Origin: JBJXGF01 sp046153015 | Lineage (GTDB): Bacteria; Actinomycetota; Acidimicrobiia; Acidimicrobiales; CAIXPF01 | NCBI GenBank assembly: GCA_046153015.1 | Contig: JBJXGF010000191.1 | Span: forward strand, 1-10,947 | Direction: 5' to 3' | DNA length: 10,947 nt | Shown here: positions 5,282 through 10,947 of the stretch, piece by piece | Position numbering within the stretch: position 1 is the first letter of the stretch | Layout of the letters: the number at the start of each line of letters is the position of its first letter | Program-made: the position numbers and the translations under genes | Notes under the pieces: model-generated | The model's database searches: none | Seen by the model: only the letters and a program-made list of their open reading frames with translations | Told to the model about the DNA's origin: nothing

Positions 5282-6402
5282 GCACGAACGACGATCTCCG
5301 CAACCAGCTCGAGCGCCTCGGGCGGATGCCGGCGCCGGCGCCGCGTCCCGAGTTCGTCGAGAAGCTGCTGCCTCGGCTCACCCTGCTCGACGAGGTCAGC
5401 GTTGCGCCCGAGCCCGTCGACCTCCTGCGTCGGCGCAATCGGACCCGCGTCGCCACCTTCGCCGCCGCGGCCGCCATGGTCGTGGCCGCCGTCGGCTTCT
5501 ACGCCACCACTGTCGGCGACGGGAACGACGTCCCGGTGACCACCCTGTCGCTCTCCACCGACGCCAGATTGCGGGTGGAGCCCCCCGAGGGCGGAGGGAC
5601 CGACATCGACCAGCCCAGGCAGGTGGAGGCCCCGATCGGCTCGACCGTGACCTGCATCACCCCGGGCCAGCTCTTCGACCAGTCGGGCAACGCGGTGTCC
5701 TGCGTGGCCGGCGAGGAGTTCGTGGTCATCGACGACAACGGCAAGGGCAAGCTCGTGCCGGCCAACAGCGCCGAGGCCCGGCCCAAGCCGACCTCCGCGC
5801 GGTCGGTGGAGCTGGCCAAGGCCGGCTCCACCACCGTCCCGACGACCTCCCAGCCGCGCGTGGAGCCGACCGATTCCGGGGCGACGTCCGGCCCGACCGG
5901 TGCGACCGGCTCGACCGATGTGACCGGCTCGACCGGCTCGTCGGCGGCGGGCTCCGCCGCCCCGTCGACAGAGCCCGCCGGGGCCGCGTCCACCGCTACG
6001 CCTGCGGTCAAGCCGCAGCCCCAGGCGCAGACCACCGCCGCGCCGCCCAAGCCGGATCGCACGGTGACCCTCGTGAAAGAAGCCGGGGGCGTCCGCGTCA
6101 AGTGGGCCTGGCCGGCCCGCAGCGACGACAAGTTCCACATCCTGCGCACGATCTCGACCACGAGCTCGGCGCCGAGCACCCCGATCGACAACAACCAGGT
6201 GGCGCAGGTGGCTGGCGCCGAGCGGTCCTACCTCGACACGGTGCCGAAGAGCGCGGTGCGGGTCCGCTACCGGGTGCTGGTGGTCCCCGCCGGCGGGGGC
6301 GAGGTCGAGGCGCTGGACGAGGCCGAGGCGACGTTCGAGACGGGCTTGAAGCCCTCGGGTGAGCTCGACCGCCCGACCGGTGAGCCGGGCGAGGGCCGCT
6401 AG
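5278..6402 (+). CDS. Single-pass membrane protein, putative anti-sigma factor with a C-terminal beta domain
   Basis: A 374-residue protein translationally coupled to the sigma gene (ATGA) with a strong ribosome-binding site AGGAGG at 5268-5273. Residues 1-57 are a charged cytoplasmic segment and about 58-79 (ATFAAAAAMVVAAVGFYATTV) one transmembrane helix. Residues 80-165 form an outer segment with two cysteines (126, 142) that could form a disulfide. About 165-258 is a Pro/Ala/Thr/Gly-rich linker with TG-x repeats (GPTGATGSTDVTGSTG), and about 259-356 looks like a fibronectin-III-like beta sandwich (VTLVKEAGGVRVKWAW, YLDTV, VRYRVLVVPAG). I see no HxxxCxxC zinc anti-sigma motif. The role as anti-sigma is inferred from topology and position; an adhesin-like or other sensor function is possible. 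It ends the transcription unit just before a strong hairpin. Confidence 0.72.
   Translation: MSTNDDLRNQLERLGRMPAPAPRPEFVEKLLPRLTLLDEVSVAPEPVDLLRRRNRTRVATFAAAAAMVVAAVGFYATTVGDGNDVPVTTLSLSTDARLRVEPPEGGGTDIDQPRQVEAPIGSTVTCITPGQLFDQSGNAVSCVAGEEFVVIDDNGKGKLVPANSAEARPKPTSARSVELAKAGSTTVPTTSQPRVEPTDSGATSGPTGATGSTDVTGSTGSSAAGSAAPSTEPAGAASTATPAVKPQPQAQTTAAPPKPDRTVTLVKEAGGVRVKWAWPARSDDKFHILRTISTTSSAPSTPIDNNQVAQVAGAERSYLDTVPKSAVRVRYRVLVVPAGGGEVEALDEAEATFETGLKPSGELDRPTGEPGEGR
5888..5940 (+). repeat. Low-complexity ACCGGCTCG-type coding repeat
   Basis: Within the linker of the putative anti-sigma protein, variants of the 9-base unit GACCGGCTC recur several times and encode Thr-Gly-Ser style repeats. This fits an extended extracytoplasmic spacer and may vary in length among strains. 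Confidence 0.5.
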
Positions 6403-6410
6403 AACGGCCG

Positions 6411-6444
6411 CCGGGCGCGGGGGCGGGTGTGCCCCTGCGCTCGG
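6411..6444 (+). terminator. Terminator-like 14-bp hairpin after the sigma/anti-sigma unit
   Basis: CCGGGCGCGGGGGC (6411-6424) pairs with 6431-6444 over 14 bp including two G-T pairs, with a six-base loop GGGTGT. It begins 8 bases after the stop codon. No T-run follows, as is common for actinobacterial hairpin terminators. It separates the sigma operon from the tRNA promoter. Confidence 0.6.
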
Positions 6445-6455
6445 GCGCCAGGCGA

Positions 6456-6461
6456 TACCGT
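6456..6461 (+). promoter_or_regulatory. Putative -10 element of tRNA-Gln
   Basis: TACCGT preceded by GA fits the TAnnnT -10 pattern and ends 11 bases before the mature 5' end of the tRNA, giving a short 5' leader of a few bases. No clear -35 is visible at the expected distance. Confidence 0.35.
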
Positions 6462-6472
6462 GGGGTCCGCCC

Positions 6473-6545
6473 TGGCGGGTAGTTCAATCGGCAGAACGCC
6501 TGACTTTGGATCAGGAGGTCGCAGGTTCGATCCCTGCCCCGCCAG
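6473..6545 (+). tRNA. tRNA-Gln (anticodon UUG)
   Basis: A full cloverleaf of 73 bases. The acceptor stem TGGCGGG 6473-6479 pairs with CCCGCCA 6538-6544. The D stem is GTTC/GAAC. The anticodon stem CCTGA/TCAGG encloses loop CTTTGGA with anticodon TTG at 6506-6508. The variable loop is five bases and the T arm GCAGG-TTCGATC-CCTGC is canonical, with discriminator G6545. The weak first pair U1-A72 is characteristic of bacterial tRNA-Gln and, in organisms lacking GlnRS, is read by the GatCAB amidotransferase. CCA is not encoded. The next gene begins two bases later. Confidence 0.98.
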
Positions 6546-6547
6546 CT

Positions 6548-7672
6548 ATGCCTGACCGTTCGTTGACCGCGCTGGTGCTCGCCGCCGGCGCCGGAGTGCG
6601 CATGCGCTCGACCCGACCCAAGCCGCTGCACCTGCTGTGCGGGCGGGCGATGCTGCTCTACGTGCTCGACGCCGTGGGGGCGCTCGCGCCCGACCGGGTG
6701 ATCGTGGTGGTGGGCCACGGCGCCGAGCGGGTCACGAAGAAGCTCAACGACGAGGCGCTCCACGTCCCGATCGAGTTCGTCGAGCAGGCGGTGCAGCGCG
6801 GCAGCGCCGACGCGGTGGGCGCGGGACTGGCGGCGATCCCGTCCGACGATCTCGACGACGACGGCGACGTCCTGGTCGTGCCGGGCGACACGCCGCTGCT
6901 CTCGGCCGGCACGGTCCGCGCCCTGCTGGCCCGCCACCGCGCCGGCGACTCGGCGTGCACGCTGCTGGCCGCCGGCCCGCACCACCCGGCCGGCCCCGGG
7001 CCCCGGGTGGTGCGGGCCCGGGCCGGCTCGGTCGCCCGGGTCGCCCCGCTCGAGCGCGCCGAGCGCGAGGGCGACGAGGAGGCCCTCGCCAGCGGGGAGG
7101 TGGCCACGCTCGTGTACTGCTTCCGGCGCAGCGTGCTGGCCCCGGCCCTGCGCCGCCTCCAGCCCGACCACCCCCTCGGCGAGAAGCAGCTCTCCGACGT
7201 GGTGGCCGTGCTCCACCAGGCCGGCTACCGGGTCGACGCCCACCTCGTGGACGATGCCGCCGAGCTGGCCTCGGTGCACGACCGGGTGCAGCTCGCCGCC
7301 GCCGAGGCCGAGCTGCGCCGCCGGATCAACCGCGGCTGGCTCGAGGCCGGGGTCACGATGGTCGACCCGGAGCGCACGTACATCGACGCCACCGTGCGCC
7401 TCGGCGGCGACGTGACGCTGTTCCCGAACACGATCCTGCAGGGCCGCACCTTCGTGGGCGACGGCGCGGTGATCGGCCCCGACGCTCGGCTGGTGGACTG
7501 CATGGTCGGCGCCGGGGCGCGAGTCGACAAGTCGGTCGGGGTCGACGCCGAGATCGGCCCGAGCGCGGTGATCGGCCCCTTCGCCGTGCTCGAACCCGGC
7601 GCCCAGGCGCCGGCGGGCGGCCGAGTGGCGCCGTTCACGGTCGAGCGCTGCTCCGACCTCGACCGGGGGTGA
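6548..7672 (+). CDS. glmU: GlmU-like nucleotidyltransferase with a truncated left-handed beta-helix
   Basis: Occupies the glmU position (before prs, rplY, pth). GlmU makes UDP-GlcNAc with an N-terminal uridyltransferase and a C-terminal acetyltransferase beta-helix. Here 374 residues replace the usual ~450-490. Recognisable are LVLAAGAGVRM (9-19), PKPLH (24-28), VPGDTPLLS with D114, GEKQLSDVVAVL, HDRVQL and hexapeptide-like repeats (about 268-352). By alignment from memory with E. coli and M. tuberculosis GlmU, the sugar-nucleotide residues E154 and N169 become P167 and A186, the Mg-binding Asn of GVNxR becomes H244, and the acetyltransferase Arg of LRPG becomes E349. The protein ends before the catalytic His/Lys/Tyr region. 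The fold is clear, the activity is not; it may be a changed or degenerate enzyme. ATG 6548 lies two bases after the tRNA, with no Shine-Dalgarno sequence. Confidence 0.8.
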   Translation: MPDRSLTALVLAAGAGVRMRSTRPKPLHLLCGRAMLLYVLDAVGALAPDRVIVVVGHGAERVTKKLNDEALHVPIEFVEQAVQRGSADAVGAGLAAIPSDDLDDDGDVLVVPGDTPLLSAGTVRALLARHRAGDSACTLLAAGPHHPAGPGPRVVRARAGSVARVAPLERAEREGDEEALASGEVATLVYCFRRSVLAPALRRLQPDHPLGEKQLSDVVAVLHQAGYRVDAHLVDDAAELASVHDRVQLAAAEAELRRRINRGWLEAGVTMVDPERTYIDATVRLGGDVTLFPNTILQGRTFVGDGAVIGPDARLVDCMVGAGARVDKSVGVDAEIGPSAVIGPFAVLEPGAQAPAGGRVAPFTVERCSDLDRG

Positions 7673-7726
7673 CGCCGCAGCGCACCGCCTGGTCGTTTGT
7701 ACGAGCCGCCGTCGAGCGGCCAAGCT

Positions 7727-7789
7727 GAGCGCCGCAGCGAGGCTGGGGTCTGGGGCCTGGGAGCGCAGCGCCCAGCGACAGGACCAGCC
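7727..7789. repeat. GAGCG/AGCGA motifs in an imperfect palindrome between glmU and prs
   Basis: The 147-base spacer carries GAGCGCCGCAGCGAG at 7727-7741 and GAGCGCAGCGCCCAGCGA at 7761-7778. It can fold with GGCTGG 7741-7746 pairing CCAGCC 7784-7789 around an inner stem CTGGG 7757-7761 / CCCAG 7771-7775. It may act as a terminator or RNA-processing element. Similar wording stands upstream of metG (119-135), suggesting a dispersed intergenic sequence. Confidence 0.4.
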
Positions 7790-7819
7790 GAGCCCGCCGG
7801 CGAGTGAAGGACGAGCGAC

Positions 7820-8794
<975 letters not shown>

Positions 8795-8800
8795 TACACT
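8795..8800 (+). promoter_or_regulatory. Possible -10 element for rplY-pth
   Basis: TACACT follows directly after the prs stop and fits TAnnnT. The predicted transcript would have a leader of about 45 bases before the rplY ATG. The -35 region (TTCGGC at 8771-8776) matches poorly. Confidence 0.3.
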
Positions 8801-8853
8801 GGCGGGCTGTTTGATCGGGCTGCCTTGGCCGGCTGACTGGGAGCGAGCTTCTG

Positions 8854-9489
8854 ATGGACATCGTGCTGACGGCTGAGACGGGGCGGCCCACCGGTTCCCG
8901 GGCGGCCGGCAGGCTCCGCCGCGAGGGCAAGATCCCCGGCGTGGTCTACGGCCTGGGGATGATCCCGGTGGCGGTCACGGTGCCGTGGCCCGATCTGCGC
9001 CGCGCGCTCACCACCGCGGCGGGCCTGAACGCGCTGATCAACCTCAAGGTCGCGGGGCAGGACCGGCTCACGATCGTGAAGGACATGCAGCGCCACCCGA
9101 TCCGCCGTGACGTGATGCACGTCGATTTCCTGGCGGTCGACGTCGACGTGGCGATCGAGGTCGAGGTGCCGATCACGCTCACCGGCGAAGCGCACGAGGT
9201 GTCGGTTCAGGGCGGCCTCGTCGACCAGGCCATGCACCGGCTCGCGGTGATGGCCAAGCCGGGCGACATCCCGGACGAGCTGACCCTCGACGTGAGCGGC
9301 CTGTCGCTCGGCGCCACGCTGACCGTGGCCGACATCGCGTTGCCCGCCGGCGTCACCGCCAACGCCGCGCCCGACGAGGTCGTGGTGTCCACCTCGATCA
9401 CCCGCGCCGCGGCCTCCGAGGCCGAGGAAGGCGCAGAGGCCGAGGCCGGCGGCGCTGAGGGCGGCGGCGACGGTGGTGAAGAGGGCTGA
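8854..9489 (+). CDS. rplY: Large-subunit ribosomal protein bL25 (Ctc/TL5 form)
   Basis: 5S rRNA-binding protein of the central protuberance. The 211-residue form has the N-terminal L25 domain (about 1-93: GSRAAGRLRREGKIPGVVYG, IVKDMQRHPIRRDVMHVDFL) plus the C-terminal TL5/Ctc beta domain (about 95-185: VEVPITLTGEAHEVSVQGG and KPGDIPDELTLDVSGLSLG). The Ctc form is stress-linked in Bacillus and general in actinobacteria. The last ~23 residues are a low-complexity Glu/Gly/Ala tail, common in high-GC bL25 proteins. The ATG has a GGGAG Shine-Dalgarno sequence at 8839-8843, 10 bases upstream. The stop overlaps the proposed CTG start of pth by four bases (CTGA). Confidence 0.96.
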   Translation: MDIVLTAETGRPTGSRAAGRLRREGKIPGVVYGLGMIPVAVTVPWPDLRRALTTAAGLNALINLKVAGQDRLTIVKDMQRHPIRRDVMHVDFLAVDVDVAIEVEVPITLTGEAHEVSVQGGLVDQAMHRLAVMAKPGDIPDELTLDVSGLSLGATLTVADIALPAGVTANAAPDEVVVSTSITRAAASEAEEGAEAEAGGAEGGGDGGEEG

Positions 9490-10064
9490 GCGACTACCTC
9501 GTCGTCGGGCTCGGCAATCCCGGCGCCGAGTACGCCCGCACCCGCCACAACGTGGGGGCTGAGACGGTCGAGCTGTTGGCCGCCCGCCACGGCGGGCGGC
9601 TGCGGCGCGGGAAGGAGCAGGCGCTGGTCGACGAGGTGACGATCGCCGCGAAGCGGGTGGCGCTGGCCTTTCCGCAAACCTACATGAACCGCTCGGGCGA
9701 CTCGGTCGGGCTGCTCGTGCGCCGCTACCACGTGTCGGGCCCGGCGCAGGTGGTGGTGGTGCACGACGAGCTCGATCTGCCCACCGGCCGGGTCAAGGTG
9801 AAAGAGGGCGGCGGGCTGGCCGGCCACAACGGCCTGCGCTCGATCAAGGAGCACCTGCACAGCGACGCGTTCCTGCGCATCCGGATCGGGGTCGGGCGCC
9901 CGCCCAACAGCCAGGCCGGCGCCGACTACGTGCTGCGCCGACCGGGCAAGGCCGAGCGGGTCGAGCTCGACGTGGCGGTGCAGGAGGCGGCCGACGCCCT
10001 CGAGCACCTCGTCGCCCACGGCGTGGCCGACGCGATGAACCGCTACAACCGGTCGCCGGAATGA
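9486..10064 (+). CDS. pth: Peptidyl-tRNA hydrolase, apparent CTG start
   Basis: Releases tRNA from peptidyl-tRNA that has fallen off ribosomes; cytoplasmic and essential in most bacteria. From CTG 9486 it has 192 residues, the family norm, beginning (M)SDYLVVGLGNPGAEYARTR. Catalytic and tRNA-binding residues are present: N11 in GLGNPG, H21 in TRHNVG, N68 in TYMN, D94 in HDELDLPTG and N115 in GHNG. The frame has no ATG, GTG or TTG between the stop at 9477-9479 and GTG 9552. Starting at 9552 would remove N11 and H21, so CTG 9486, overlapping the rplY stop as CTGA, is the only start that keeps the active site. Purine-rich GAAGAGGG lies just before it, and translation is probably coupled to rplY. 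Its stop overlaps the next gene (ATGA). Confidence 0.93.
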   Translation: MSDYLVVGLGNPGAEYARTRHNVGAETVELLAARHGGRLRRGKEQALVDEVTIAAKRVALAFPQTYMNRSGDSVGLLVRRYHVSGPAQVVVVHDELDLPTGRVKVKEGGGLAGHNGLRSIKEHLHSDAFLRIRIGVGRPPNSQAGADYVLRRPGKAERVELDVAVQEAADALEHLVAHGVADAMNRYNRSPE

Positions 10065-10947
10065 AGCGGGTGCTCGCCCTCCTGGCCGCAGCGGCCATGG
10101 TGGCGGGCGCGCTGATCGTGCGCAGCCGCCTCGACGGAGGCGGCGACGGCGGGGCGCCGGGGAGCGGGCCGTCGGGGGGCGGCGAGGCCGTCTCCCTCGT
10201 GTGCGTCAGCGAGGCGATGGCCGCCTGCCGACGCGCCGCCGAGGGTGTGGCCGACGTGACCGTCGTCGGCGCCGACGCCGCGGCCACCGCCGCGACGCTG
10301 AGCGCAGCCTCGTTCGACCCGGCCGCCGGCTCGGTGTCGGCGTGGGTGGCGCCGGCCGCGTGGGCGGCGATCGTGTCCGACACCCGTCGGCGGGAGCTGG
10401 CGGCCGAGCTCTTCTCCGGGGCGGCCGCCGAGCCCCTGGCCCGCTCGCCGCTGGTGATGGTGGCCTGGGCCGACCGGGCGGCCGCGCTCGAAGCGGCGTG
10501 CGGCGCGCCGCTCGGCTGGCGCTGCGTAGGCGACTCGGCGCCGGCCGGCTGGGCCCGTCTCGGCGGCAACGCCGCGTGGGGCGCAGTGAAGCCCGGCCAT
10601 CGCGACCCGAGCCGTTCCGCCACCGGCCTCCTCACGCTCGGCCACCTCGCCGCGTCGTACTTCGGCCGGGTCGAGTTCGCCTCGCAGGACCTGCCCGGCG
10701 AGTTCAGCGCCTGGCTCGGGGGCCTCGAGCGCCAGGTGCCGGACTTCGCCCCGCCGGCCGGCTCGCCGCTCGCCCAGCTCCTCGCCCAGGGGCCCTCCGC
10801 CTACGACGTGGTCGGCGACACCGAGGCCGAGGCCCGGGCCGCGGTCGGCACCGCTCGCTACGGCGACGCCTTGCGGGTGGTGTACCCGCAGCCCGCCGCG
10901 GTCGCCGACCTGGCGCTGCACGTGGTGGCCGCCGCGCCGGGGGCGCG
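10061..10947 (+). CDS. Membrane-anchored extracellular substrate-binding-like protein (5' part)
   Basis: The frame opens at ATG 10061, overlapping the pth stop (ATGA), and runs without a stop to the window edge: 295 complete codons, C-terminus missing. It begins MKRVLALLAAAAMVAGALIV, a positive-hydrophobic signal or anchor with no lipobox cysteine, then a Gly/Ser-rich spacer (25-41). The body resembles bacterial extracellular solute-binding domains (type 2 periplasmic fold): VSLVCVSEAMAACRRAA, the aromatic AWVAPAAWAAIV stretch, SPLVMVAWADR, and DPSRSATGLLTLGHLAA like the ligand-loop dPtsSatGl pattern of the SBP_bac_11 family. Several cysteines (48, 56 and a later pair) could be disulfide-bonded. 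No ligand can be named, and transporter genes are not in view. Its coupling to pth is probably just operon packing. Confidence 0.7.
   Translation, partial: MKRVLALLAAAAMVAGALIVRSRLDGGGDGGAPGSGPSGGGEAVSLVCVSEAMAACRRAAEGVADVTVVGADAAATAATLSAASFDPAAGSVSAWVAPAAWAAIVSDTRRRELAAELFSGAAAEPLARSPLVMVAWADRAAALEAACGAPLGWRCVGDSAPAGWARLGGNAAWGAVKPGHRDPSRSATGLLTLGHLAASYFGRVEFASQDLPGEFSAWLGGLERQVPDFAPPAGSPLAQLLAQGPSAYDVVGDTEAEARAAVGTARYGDALRVVYPQPAAVADLALHVVAAAPGA

Noticed and set aside
5943..5961. Perfect 7-bp inverted repeat GGCGGCG/CGCCGCC inside the putative anti-sigma gene
   Set aside because: It encodes the Ala/Gly/Ser linker in GC-rich codons; such palindromes are expected by chance there and no regulatory context is seen.
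6359..6547. In-frame extension of the glmU-like ORF through tRNA-Gln
   Set aside because: The translated stretch is the tRNA gene itself and its promoter; conserved GlmU sequence begins just after ATG 6548.
9552..10064. pth starting at GTG 9552
   Set aside because: This start would remove the conserved GLGNPG Asn and the catalytic His in TRHN.

Overview
The window is a very GC-rich chromosomal segment with compact, co-directional housekeeping operons joined by ATGA, GTGA or CTGA overlaps. Gene order (metG-tatD-rsmA-ispE, then tRNA-Gln-glmU-prs-rplY-pth), a 33-residue basic ribosomal protein of the bS22 type and TAnnnT-type promoters without clear Shine-Dalgarno sequences point to an actinobacterium, perhaps of the Acidimicrobiia. 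The class-level placement is inference from synteny and style; there is no rRNA or marker tree here. The backbone resembles the metG-to-pth region of mycobacteria, but without rpfB between tatD and rsmA.

Layout: 1-97 is the tail of an unidentified gene. 185-4054 is a tight plus-strand operon: methionyl-tRNA synthetase, TatD nuclease, 16S rRNA dimethyladenosine transferase RsmA and the isoprenoid kinase IspE. It converges on a tiny minus-strand gene for a bS22-like ribosomal protein (4127-4228), whose 3' end carries a 13-bp tandem repeat that includes the stop codon. 4229-4672 has no credible protein gene. It holds a divergent promoter zone and a strongly structured segment (about 4294-4617) with a 13-bp long-range helix enclosing nested hairpins; I propose it as an uncharacterised structured RNA. 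4673-6402 is a two-gene unit, an ECF-type sigma factor and a single-pass membrane protein that is probably its regulator, closed by a 14-bp terminator-like hairpin.

The third block starts with tRNA-Gln(UUG) at 6473-6545. It is followed after only two bases by a GlmU-like gene whose product has lost most recognisable active-site residues of both GlmU domains. A spacer with repeated GAGCG/AGCGA motifs leads to prs (PRPP synthetase), rplY (bL25/Ctc), pth (peptidyl-tRNA hydrolase, apparently with a CTG start) and the 5' part of a membrane-anchored substrate-binding-like protein that runs off the window.

Functionally the window serves translation (MetG, RsmA, bS22, tRNA-Gln, bL25, Pth), precursor supply (IspE, Prs, possibly the GlmU-like protein) and one envelope-signalling pair. 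The most unusual points are the structured RNA candidate upstream of the sigma gene, the degenerate short GlmU-like protein, its near-leaderless position behind a tRNA, and the CTG start of pth.
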